A stretch of DNA of 5,522 nucleotides from Methanosarcinaceae archaeon (GTDB lineage Archaea; Halobacteriota; Methanosarcinia; Methanosarcinales; Methanosarcinaceae): NCBI GenBank assembly GCA_030596385.1, contig JAUVKD010000085.1, positions 1 to 5,522 on the forward strand. The letters are read 5' to 3'. This document shows, piece after piece, positions 1-4,952 of the stretch. The position numbers and the translations under genes are program-made. The notes under the pieces are model-generated. The model saw only the letters and a list, made by a program, of their open reading frames with translations. It searched no databases and was not told where the DNA came from. Within the stretch, counting starts at the first letter, position 1. Every line of letters starts with the position of its first letter.

Positions 1-1353
1 CATTCGCTTGCTGAAGATTACGGATGGGAAGTCATCGAACTTAATGCCAGTGATCAGAGAACTGCATCTGTTATTGAAAGTATCGCGGGTTCAGCTTCAA
101 AAATGCGCAGCTTAAGCGGAACTAATGCAAAGAGATTGATAATTCTTGATGAGGCTGATAACCTGCACGGCACAACTGATCGTGGCGGAGCACGTGCAAT
201 TAGCAACATTATAAAAAAAACAAATCAGCCGATCGTGCTTATTGTAAACGACCTGTATGGTTTGACTTCAACTCTTCGCACGTTGTGCAAGGAAATAAAA
301 TTTCATGCTGTGCAGAGCCGCTCAATGGTCCCTGCACTCAAAAACATATGCCGCAACGAGGATATCATGTGCGGTGTTGGTGTTATTGAAAAGATCGCAG
401 AGAATGCCGGTGGGGATATGCGAAGTGCGGTTAACGATCTGCAGGCTGTTGCCCTGGGCAGGGATGAGATCAATATTGAGGATATTGCGACATCGCCAAG
501 AGACACGAAAGAATCCATTTTCAAGGTGCTTGCAATGATCTTCAAGGGTACGGATGCACAAAAGGCGCTTGATGCGACTTATGGGCTGGATGAAAATCCA
601 GAGAATCTGGTGCACTGGATTGATGAGAATCTTCCGGTTCAATATGGTGTCGGCGGTAACGATAAAATTGTTGGTATTGACGCAGATGTCAGCAATGGAT
701 TTGAATACCTCTCTCATGCGGACATGTACCTCGGGCGTGTGAAAAAACGGCAAAATTATCGTATGTGGAGATATGCAGGTGTGCTTATGGTGTGCGGTGC
801 GGTGGTTGCAAAGACACATGTGCACGGCGGATTTATCAGGTACCAGCCTCCTTCGTTCTGGAGAAAACTTGGACAATTGCGTGCGAAAAGGAATATGAGA
901 GACAACATCGCATCAAAAATAGGCGAACATTGTCATGAGTCTATGCGATATGCTCGCGCAGACCTGACATCGATATATAGTCATATGCTAAAAAACGAAC
1001 AGTATGCAGTTGACACGGTAGTGAATTTGAATCTTAATCTTGACGAACTTGTCTACATCACAGGACACAAAAAAGTGACAAAAAAACTTCAGGGTATATA
1101 TGACCAGGCACAATCCATTATTGCTGAAACTGCTCCGGATGATGTCGTATTTTTTGCAGCACCAAAGGTGAATAAATCCGGTAAAAATGACTCACAGATT
1201 CGTTTTGATTCGATCTCAAACATTACTATGAATGGAGAAACTGCAGATACAGTAGCAGCAGCGGAAGGATTTAAAAAGGATAATAATACAAAAGTGAGTG
1301 TGTCAAAAAAACGCCGACCTAACAAACCGCAAAAAACATTGTTTGATTTTTAG
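1..1353 (+). CDS. rfcL: Replication factor C large subunit (clamp loader), 5'-truncated by window
   Basis: This is the large subunit of the archaeal clamp loader, an AAA+ ATPase that with RfcS opens the PCNA ring and loads it on primed DNA. The frame is open from base 1, so the start and the Walker A loop lie upstream; 450 residues are visible and I estimate 50-60 are missing. Visible fragment numbering: ELNASDQR near residue 13, Walker B LIILDEAD (DEAD 50-53, bases 148-159), sensor 1 Asn in LIVND (83), sensor 2 [12 protein letters not shown] (R141), then the helical collar with the conserved MWRYA and [12 protein letters not shown] stretches. The last ~75 residues are a variable, Lys-rich tail ending in QKTLFDF, a PCNA-interacting (PIP) box placed exactly at the C-terminus. 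The TAG stop directly after this motif is therefore a true stop. No frameshift is seen. A 792-bp spacer follows, so it is not tightly coupled to purP. Confidence 0.96.
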   Translation, partial: HSLAEDYGWEVIELNASDQRTASVIESIAGSASKMRSLSGTNAKRLIILDEADNLHGTTDRGGARAISNIIKKTNQPIVLIVNDLYGLTSTLRTLCKEIKFHAVQSRSMVPALKNICRNEDIMCGVGVIEKIAENAGGDMRSAVNDLQAVALGRDEINIEDIATSPRDTKESIFKVLAMIFKGTDAQKALDATYGLDENPENLVHWIDENLPVQYGVGGNDKIVGIDADVSNGFEYLSHADMYLGRVKKRQNYRMWRYAGVLMVCGAVVAKTHVHGGFIRYQPPSFWRKLGQLRAKRNMRDNIASKIGEHCHESMRYARADLTSIYSHMLKNEQYAVDTVVNLNLNLDELVYITGHKKVTKKLQGIYDQAQSIIAETAPDDVVFFAAPKVNKSGKNDSQIRFDSISNITMNGETADTVAAAEGFKKDNNTKVSVSKKRRPNKPQKTLFDF

Positions 1354-1378
1354 TTGAAAATGTATGTGAGATCTATTA

Positions 1379-1422
1379 GCAGGTATGACAGAAGTATAAA
1401 TAAAGTATGAGTAAAGTATGAG
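1379..1422. repeat. 11-bp tandem repeat, two perfect and two decayed units
   Basis: TAAAGTATGAG occurs twice back to back at 1401-1411 and 1412-1422. The two preceding 11-bp blocks (1379-1389 and 1390-1400) each match the unit at 7 of 11 positions by my count, both keeping a GTAT core. The match stops after one more base at 1423. It lies 25 nt after the rfcL stop. The period is about one turn of DNA; whether it is a binding array or only slippage is not shown. Confidence 0.8.
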
Positions 1423-1443
1423 TGAAAATTAGTCCCAAATGAT

Positions 1444-1500
1444 GAATGTGAGCGGGTTGGGGAGTGGGGGTTGTTAAAAAGAATATCCCGCTCACAATTC
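1444..1500 (+). other. Inverted repeat with G-rich 30-nt loop downstream of rfcL
   Basis: TGTGAGCGGG (1447-1456) is perfectly complementary to CCCGCTCACA (1487-1496). Allowing one bulged T, the stem gains three more pairs (GAA 1444-1446 with TTC 1498-1500). The 30-nt loop begins TTGGGGAGTGGGGG, giving with the end of the left arm three G-runs (1454-1456, 1459-1462, 1466-1470) in an otherwise AT-rich spacer. It could be a structured 3' end of the rfcL mRNA or a protein-binding site. No T-run follows directly, so a simple hairpin terminator is not supported. Confidence 0.5.
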
Positions 1501-1518
1501 GGTTTGATGCTTTTATGG

Positions 1519-1527
1519 CATATATAG
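1519..1527 (+). promoter_or_regulatory. Candidate TATA box in the rfcL-purP spacer
   Basis: CATATATAG resembles an archaeal TATA box. An initiation site 22-27 nt downstream would fall near 1545-1552, inside or just after the small hairpin at 1533-1551, and the T-runs at 1618-1639 would then end a transcript of about 70-90 nt. No B-recognition element stands out, and in AT-rich DNA such boxes arise by chance. Confidence 0.2.
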
Positions 1528-1532
1528 TTATC

Positions 1533-1551
1533 CCATCAACCAGTCTGATGG
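1533..1551 (+). other. Short hairpin CCATCA/TGATGG
   Basis: A 6-bp perfect stem, CCATCA (1533-1538) with TGATGG (1546-1551), closes a 7-nt loop ACCAGTC. It is the most stable short-loop hairpin I find in the spacer, but I recognise no known RNA family around it. Confidence 0.35.
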
Positions 1552-1617
1552 CAGCAATCCGACATCTGTAGCAATAAAATGGAATAGTTGTATGTATACA
1601 TTTAACACCACCGTCCC

Positions 1618-1639
1618 TTTATTTTTTCTTGAATTTTTT
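1618..1639 (+). terminator. T-rich probable transcription termination zone
   Basis: Two runs of six T (1622-1627 and 1634-1639), with a TTT before them and a TT between, follow a C-rich stretch. Archaeal RNA polymerase terminates at T-runs without needing a hairpin. This zone could end rfcL transcripts (about 270 nt after the stop) or any small transcript from the spacer. Confidence 0.4.
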
Positions 1640-1790
1640 GAATGTATAACTGCAAATATAGTGATATGTGCTACGCTACACAAAATAACTGTCGATTTTT
1701 GATTTTATTATACATTATTAAAATATCGATCGTCGAATGCTATCGAAAATATGATCTCAAAACATTGGATTTTCTGATTAAAATCGGTGC

Positions 1791-1812
1791 TTTACACATA
1801 TTTTACACATAT
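1791..1812. repeat. Perfect 11-bp tandem duplication TTTACACATAT
   Basis: TTTACACATAT stands at 1791-1801 and again at 1802-1812 with no mismatch. The periodicity ends sharply on both sides (C1790 against T1801; G1813 against T1802). It has the same unit length as the duplications at 1401-1422 and 3516-3537 but an unrelated sequence. Confidence 0.85.
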
Positions 1813-1857
1813 GCTAAAATGACGCCATAGCATCAGTAAAAGGTTTTTAAAAATTTA

Positions 1858-1879
1858 GTGACCATTCGGTAACCATTCA
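1858..1879. repeat. Imperfect 11-bp duplication around ACCATTC
   Basis: GTGACCATTCG (1858-1868) is followed by GTAACCATTCA (1869-1879), matching at 9 of 11 positions with the same period of 11. It may be an older, partly decayed case of the event seen at 1791-1812, 46 bp upstream. Confidence 0.55.
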
Positions 1880-2040
1880 GATATTCTCAAGACCCTACAC
1901 CGATGACGAAAATCCGCTTATTTGCATCTATAATATACATTTAGTTGTTTTTAATACAGAGTCTGAGTTCATCAATTTAAAAGGTGCTTGACAATTGTAT
2001 AGAATGATATATTTGTTGACTATTTCGCCTACTGATAATG

Positions 2041-2107
2041 TTTATAAATGGCTGAATAGTTATAAAATTCAAAATGTTTCGAACATTAGTCCGTAAACTT
2101 AAATATC
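2041..2107 (+). promoter_or_regulatory. purP promoter region with several TATA-like boxes
   Basis: Three TATA-like elements precede purP: TTTATAAAT (2041-2049), TTATAAAAT (2060-2068) and CTTAAATAT (2098-2106). With the usual 22-27 nt to initiation, the second would start RNA near 2090 (leader about 55 nt) and the third near 2128 (leader about 18 nt). The first two share TTATAAA at an 18-bp offset. The sequence does not decide which is used. The purP ribosome site GAGGT (2135-2139) lies 6 nt before the start codon. Confidence 0.5.
2073..2087. promoter_or_regulatory. Candidate operator: inverted repeat AATGTT-TCG-AACATT
   Basis: AATGTT (2073-2078) and AACATT (2082-2087) are perfect inverted 6-bp arms around TCG. 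The site sits between the TATA-like boxes at 2060 and 2098, where a bound dimeric helix-turn-helix regulator could block either. The regulator is unknown, and a 6-bp-arm palindrome can occur by chance in AT-rich DNA. Confidence 0.4.
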
Positions 2108-2145
2108 AAACCGTACAATCTAACATAAAATTTTGAGGTCGAATA

Positions 2146-3216
2146 ATGATAACTAAAGAGCAAATATCAAACATACTTCGAAACTATGATACAAATAATC
2201 TGGCTATTGCGACGGTATGTTCACATTCAAGCCTTCAGATATTCCATGGGGCGCGAAAGGAAGGCTTAAAAACAATAGGGATTTGCTTAAAAAGCCCGCC
2301 GCGTTTTTATGATGCATTCCCAAAGGCAAAACCGGATGAGTTTATTATTATTGATAGTTATCAGGATATTCACAATATCGTCGATAAACTTATCGCAAAC
2401 AATGCTATCATTATCCCCCATGGGTCGTTTGTAGAGTATATGGGTACGGATGATTTTGTCGAACTTGCAATACCGACGTTTGGTAATCGGGCAGTGCTTG
2501 AATGGGAATCTGATAGGGATATGGAACGGCAGTGGTTGGAAAGTGCCGGTATACACATGCCAAAAGAGATTCTTGATCCAAAGGATATTAAAAGCCCTGT
2601 GATGGTGAAATATCACGGTGCAAAGGGCGGTCGCGATTTTTTTGTTGCTAAGAATTATAAGGATTTCAAAGAGAATATAATATCAAATGAAAAATACTCG
2701 ATACAGGAGTTCATAGTAGGTACAAGATACTATATTCATTTCTTCTATTCACCTATAAAAACAGAGGGTTATCAGTTAAGCAAAGGTACACTTGAGGTGT
2801 TAAGCATGGATCGCCGTGTTGAATCCAATGCTGACGAAATATTCAGGCTCGGATCACCGCGTGAACTTGAGAGTGCCGGCATCCATCCGACATATGTTGT
2901 GACTGGTAATATACCGCTCGTTGCACGGGAATCCCTGTTGCCACTTGTTTTTTCACTTGGGGAACGTGTGGTTGAAAAGTCGCTTGGGCTTTTTGGAGGT
3001 ATGATAGGTCCGTTCTGCCTTGAGACTGTGTTTACTGATAAACTGGAGATCAAGGTGTTTGAGATATCTGCGCGCATCGTGGCAGGTACCAATCTTTATC
3101 CTTCCGGCTCCTCGTATTCTGATTTCATTGAAGAGGATCTCTCTACGGGCCGAAGGATCGCGCAGGAGATAAAACTCGCCGCGTCCCTTGGAAAACTTGA
3201 TGAAATATTATCATGA
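2146..3216 (+). CDS. purP: 5-formaminoimidazole-4-carboxamide ribonucleotide (FAICAR) synthetase, formate-dependent
   Basis: PurP makes FAICAR from AICAR, formate and ATP, the formylation step of IMP synthesis that bacteria do with folate-dependent PurH. It is a cytosolic ATP-grasp ligase. The 356 residues match the family length (361 in the M. jannaschii enzyme as I recall it). Family landmarks: ATVCSHSSLQI with H27 (22-32), PHGSF (91-95), VEYMGTDD, FGNRAVLEWES (112-122), the ATP-grasp glycine loop VKYHGAKGGRDFF (154-166), EFIVGTRYYIHFFYSP (188-203), MDRRVESN (221-228), TGNIPLVARESLLP (253-266), IGPFCLE (287-293) and the metal-binding FEISARIVAGTN (305-316). The start follows GAGGT at 2135-2139, and an in-frame TGA at 2134 rules out a longer form. 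It stands alone, with its own promoter zone and no adjacent pur gene. No truncation or missing motif is seen. Confidence 0.96.
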   Translation: MITKEQISNILRNYDTNNLAIATVCSHSSLQIFHGARKEGLKTIGICLKSPPRFYDAFPKAKPDEFIIIDSYQDIHNIVDKLIANNAIIIPHGSFVEYMGTDDFVELAIPTFGNRAVLEWESDRDMERQWLESAGIHMPKEILDPKDIKSPVMVKYHGAKGGRDFFVAKNYKDFKENIISNEKYSIQEFIVGTRYYIHFFYSPIKTEGYQLSKGTLEVLSMDRRVESNADEIFRLGSPRELESAGIHPTYVVTGNIPLVARESLLPLVFSLGERVVEKSLGLFGGMIGPFCLETVFTDKLEIKVFEISARIVAGTNLYPSGSSYSDFIEEDLSTGRRIAQEIKLAASLGKLDEILS

Positions 3217-3279
3217 GATACCCTTTTATTGAATAATATGGACTGATGCAACCATATCAAATTGGAATTGAGGGTATCT
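3216..3279 (+). other. Hairpin overlapping the purP stop codon
   Basis: AGATACCCT (3216-3224) and AGGGTATCT (3271-3279) are perfect 9-bp inverted arms, the first beginning on the last base of the purP stop. Within the loop a second stem, ATATGG (3236-3241) with CCATAT (3252-3257), closes a 10-nt loop. The result is a two-tier stem-loop at the 3' end of the purP message. No T-run follows directly, so mRNA stabilisation or processing is as likely as termination. Confidence 0.5.
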
Positions 3280-3343
3280 GTAATGATATCTTCGCCACAT
3301 TTATTGTAGATATAACATAGTTTTTGTGAAATATTATTCCAGC

Positions 3344-3455
3344 TTGTGTAGTCACGAATGTTTTGACATCCTTCTCTAATAATTTTATAACTTTATTTTG
3401 TTTTTCCATGTGGATATAATAAGTCTATAAAGTCAAAACATTCGGGACTATACAA
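3344..3455. repeat. 112-bp element with 24-bp near-perfect inverted ends (MITE-like or IS remnant)
   Basis: The left arm 3344-3367 contains TAGTCACGAATGTTTTGAC; the right arm 3432-3455, read on the other strand, contains TAGTCCCGAATGTTTTGAC. The arms match at 22 of 24 positions. They enclose 64 bp of T-rich DNA with no reading frame. This is the shape of a miniature inverted-repeat element or a collapsed insertion sequence. I see no clean flanking target duplication, and I do not recognise the ends as a named family. The alternative is a pair of distant operators, since the right end lies only 16 bp before the TATA-box region of the downstream gene. Confidence 0.6.
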
Positions 3456-3470
3456 AATATAATTTTTAGA

Positions 3471-3484
3471 ACAAAATATATAAG
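3471..3484 (+). promoter_or_regulatory. Promoter of the PK-C-like gene and probable operon
   Basis: ACAAAATATATAAG combines an A-rich B-recognition-like ACAAAA (3471-3476) with TATATAA (3477-3483). Initiation about 25 nt downstream would be near 3503-3508, giving a leader of roughly 30-35 nt that contains both copies of the ribosome site. The 10-mer ACAAAATATA also occurs at 3452-3461, 19 bp upstream, as a possible second box. Confidence 0.6.
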
Positions 3485-3515
3485 TGTAGGTTCAATCACA
3501 ATCATAGAATATACC

Positions 3516-3537
3516 AGAGGCATAAAAGAGGCATAAA
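3516..3537 (+). promoter_or_regulatory. Duplicated Shine-Dalgarno site (2 x 11 bp)
   Basis: AGAGGCATAAA is present twice in perfect tandem (3516-3526 and 3527-3537), immediately before TATGG. Each copy carries an AGAGG ribosome site. The second (GAGG 3528-3531) is 7 nt from the ATG at 3539 and is the functional one by spacing. The first is 18 nt away and would not initiate efficiently at this ATG; no other in-frame start lies near it. Confidence 0.75.
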
Positions 3538-3538
3538 T

Positions 3539-4126
3539 ATGGAAAGATCAATTATATATTTTGACGAAGTCGGTGAACAGAACACAGATGAACTTGTTAG
3601 TGCAACAGTGAAACGCGCAGAAGAACTTGGAATTAAACATGTAGTTGTTGCCAGTACATACGGCACTACTGCTATCAAGATGGCACATGCATTCAAAGGT
3701 AAGGATGTAAAGATAATCTCCATAACCCACCAATACGGGCTGCGCGAGGGAGGAAAATGGGAAATGGATGATGCAAACCTCAAGACACTGGAAGAGTTGG
3801 ATGTGGTTGTTACAACGCAGTCACACATGTTCTCAGGCGTTGAGCGTGCAATCTCAAAAAGACTCGGAGGTGCCAGCCGTATCGATATAATATCCGATAC
3901 CCTGCGCGCAGTCTTTGGTAAGGGGTTTAAGGTTGCAATTGAAGTTGCAATAATGGCAGCAGATTCAGGACATATACCCGTTTCAAAAGATACCGAGATT
4001 ATCGCTGTCGGCGGTACACGACAGGGCGCAGATGTGGCACTTGTGGTCCGACCTGCGCATTCCCATGAGTTTTTCAGCATGCAGGTACGTGAGATCATTG
4101 CCATGCCACGTGCAAAGGAAGATTAG
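3539..4126 (+). CDS. Pyruvate kinase C-terminal-like alpha/beta domain protein
   Basis: This is a 195-residue cytosolic protein of the archaeal/bacterial family annotated as 'pyruvate kinase alpha/beta domain-containing'. It has only a fold like the allosteric C-terminal domain of pyruvate kinase and no catalytic barrel, so it cannot be a pyruvate kinase. Visible landmarks are IIYFDEVGEQNTDE near the N-terminus, VVVASTYGTTA (35-45, a likely phosphate- or nucleotide-binding turn), SITHQYG (61-67) and AVGGTRQGADVALVVRPA (156-173). From memory, structures of family members (AF0103, MTH1675) exist and one was solved with FMN bound; the cellular role is unknown. The start is fixed by GAGG at 3528-3531. 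The lipoprotein gene begins 30 nt after its TAG stop, which suggests cotranscription. Family confidence is high; no biochemical function is assigned. Confidence 0.88.
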   Translation: MERSIIYFDEVGEQNTDELVSATVKRAEELGIKHVVVASTYGTTAIKMAHAFKGKDVKIISITHQYGLREGGKWEMDDANLKTLEELDVVVTTQSHMFSGVERAISKRLGGASRIDIISDTLRAVFGKGFKVAIEVAIMAADSGHIPVSKDTEIIAVGGTRQGADVALVVRPAHSHEFFSMQVREIIAMPRAKED

Positions 4127-4146
4127 TTCACAACAATTATTTGAAT

Positions 4147-4151
4147 GGTGA
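4147..4151 (+). promoter_or_regulatory. Ribosome site that decides the lipoprotein start
   Basis: GGTGA lies 5 nt before the ATG at 4157. The upstream in-frame ATG at 4145 overlaps this site and has no ribosome site of its own, since it is preceded by AATTATTTGA. The start at 4157 is therefore preferred. Confidence 0.65.
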
Positions 4152-4156
4152 CCCGC

Positions 4157-4885
4157 ATGGAAAACGTACGCTCATACATAATACGATTTTTAATGATTTT
4201 ATCCCTGCTTGCTTTGGTAATCACAAGCGGCTGTCTTGAAACTCCTGATGCTACACCTGCTAAAGCCAGCAGTGATGCTCTCTCTAAATATGGATTTGTG
4301 CAGATCGGGGATGTTACTTATAATACCCAGGAAGAAGCAATATCAGGTAAAGCAATAAAGATCAACACAGCGATGATAATGTATCATGATGAACAGCTTG
4401 GTCAGGAAATACTGGAGGATATGCATAACTTGCAAAACCAGTCTAATATGCAGGATGATATGCCATTGCCAATAACAGGATCTCAGCTGATGACGCTTCG
4501 TGTTGTTTTGCCGGGTGGGATATCACTGCCATCAAGTGCTATATCCCGTATGGTCGATTCACAGGTCGACACCCTGGCAATCCAGAAAAAAATAGAGAAT
4601 TTCACAAAAGTTGGAACCAGGAAGATCACTGTAAAGGATGGGTCAACTATCACTGCTATTACTTATGAAGGCATGACATCTTTTGATGATGGAAATATTG
4701 CACCAATTGATGTGATAGGGATTATTGCCCAGTGGTCAAGTTCAAATTCAAATATTATTGTGATTGGTGTTGTTCCGGATGGTGATATTAACTTGAAGAT
4801 GGAAACAATTGAAAAAACTATTATCACAATTGATGGTGAAGCCGAAATTGAGGATATTCTGGAATTAATCAAGACTGTAGAGTAA
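4157..4885 (+). CDS. Predicted membrane-anchored lipoprotein, function unknown
   Basis: I do not recognise this 242-residue protein. With the start at 4157, residues 1-10 carry two Arg, 11-22 form a hydrophobic segment (FLMILSLLALVI) and TSGC ends at Cys26, a lipobox-like site. The mature chain of about 217 residues would be tethered outside the membrane. After a short Ala/Ser/Pro/Asp-rich linker comes a mixed alpha/beta domain: FVQIGDVTYNTQEEA, an acidic, Gln/Asn/Met-rich stretch near 78-104, VVLPGGISLP (116-125), then strand-rich KITVKDGSTITAITYEG and NIIVIGVVPDGD, ending in an acidic helix EAEIEDILELIKTVE. No catalytic motif or Cys pair is visible. It is probably cotranscribed with the PK-C-like gene 30 nt upstream; a CooC-type gene starts 67 nt downstream. 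It may bind a ligand or partner at the cell surface, but this is inference. Confidence 0.85.
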   Translation: MENVRSYIIRFLMILSLLALVITSGCLETPDATPAKASSDALSKYGFVQIGDVTYNTQEEAISGKAIKINTAMIMYHDEQLGQEILEDMHNLQNQSNMQDDMPLPITGSQLMTLRVVLPGGISLPSSAISRMVDSQVDTLAIQKKIENFTKVGTRKITVKDGSTITAITYEGMTSFDDGNIAPIDVIGIIAQWSSSNSNIIVIGVVPDGDINLKMETIEKTIITIDGEAEIEDILELIKTVE

Positions 4886-4890
4886 GAATT

Positions 4891-4899
4891 GAATATACT
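4891..4899 (+). promoter_or_regulatory. Weak candidate TATA box before the CooC-type gene
   Basis: GAATATACT lies 54 nt before the start codon and could place initiation near 4920, giving a leader of about 33 nt. It overlaps a GAATTG (4886-4891) / CAATTC (4914-4919) inverted pair with a 22-nt loop. The gene may instead be read through from upstream; the sequence does not settle this. Confidence 0.2.
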
Positions 4900-4952
4900 T
4901 TGCCCTGACATCACAATTCATAATAGTTTGTATGATTAAAGAGGTGGACCCC

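Larger units (their letters stand above)
1354..2145. other. Long AT-rich intergenic region between rfcL and purP
   Basis: This 792-bp stretch has no open frame with a ribosome site or a recognisable protein on either strand, and I see no tRNA or rRNA fold. It holds several signals annotated separately: a decayed 11-bp tandem array, a G-rich long-loop inverted repeat, a TATA-like box with a small hairpin, T-runs, two further period-11 duplications and the purP promoter zone. Smaller items are a 10-bp palindrome ATGTATACAT (1592-1601), a GATTTT/AAAATC hairpin with a 6-nt loop (1768-1785) and an ACAATTGT palindrome (1991-1998). It is long for a methanogen spacer and may be a decayed gene or an old insertion site, but no coding remnant is recognisable. 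Confidence 0.7.
3217..3538. other. Non-coding spacer between purP and the PK-C-like gene
   Basis: This 322-bp AT-rich spacer contains no credible gene. From left to right it holds the purP 3' hairpin, the 112-bp inverted-repeat element, the promoter of the next gene and a duplicated ribosome site. A T-rich run inside the element (3391-3405) is the best candidate for purP transcription termination. Confidence 0.75.

Noticed and set aside
322..876. Long minus-strand open frame opposite rfcL
   Set aside because: It is the antisense of well-conserved rfcL coding sequence and its translation resembles no protein I know.
1439..1445. ATGATGA, a perfect C-box match for an archaeal C/D guide RNA
   Set aside because: The next CTGA that could be a D box is about 100 nt away (1545-1548), too far for these 50-70 nt RNAs, and no convincing internal C'/D' pair lies between.
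1642..1830. A 62-codon open frame on the + strand in the rfcL-purP spacer
   Set aside because: It has no ribosome site before its ATG (preceded by T-runs), an unusual Ile/Tyr/Cys-rich composition, no recognisable family, and the 11-bp duplication at 1791-1812 lies inside it. It looks like chance in AT-rich DNA.
1988..1993. TTGACA, a bacterial -35-like word
   Set aside because: There is no matching -10 box at 16-18 nt spacing, and the genes are archaeal, where TATA/BRE promoters apply.
3329..3464. AAATATTATT (3329-3338) and AAATATAATT (3455-3464) as target-site duplications of the 112-bp element
   Set aside because: They match at 9 of 10 but the left copy is not adjacent to the arm (5 bp away) and the right copy overlaps it. 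AT-rich sequence gives such matches by chance.
3502..4104. 200-codon minus-strand open frame opposite the PK-C-like gene
   Set aside because: It is the reverse-strand shadow of a gene with conserved family motifs and a good ribosome site. Its Ser/Thr/Pro-rich translation is typical of antisense frames.
4145..4147. Upstream ATG as the lipoprotein start
   Set aside because: It has no ribosome site and overlaps the GGTGA that fits the ATG at 4157. The signal peptide is complete from the later start.
4932..4934. In-frame ATG 21 nt upstream of the CooC-type start
   Set aside because: It has no ribosome site, and the strong GAGGTGG would then lie inside the gene. Family members begin close to the P-loop, as the 4953 start does.
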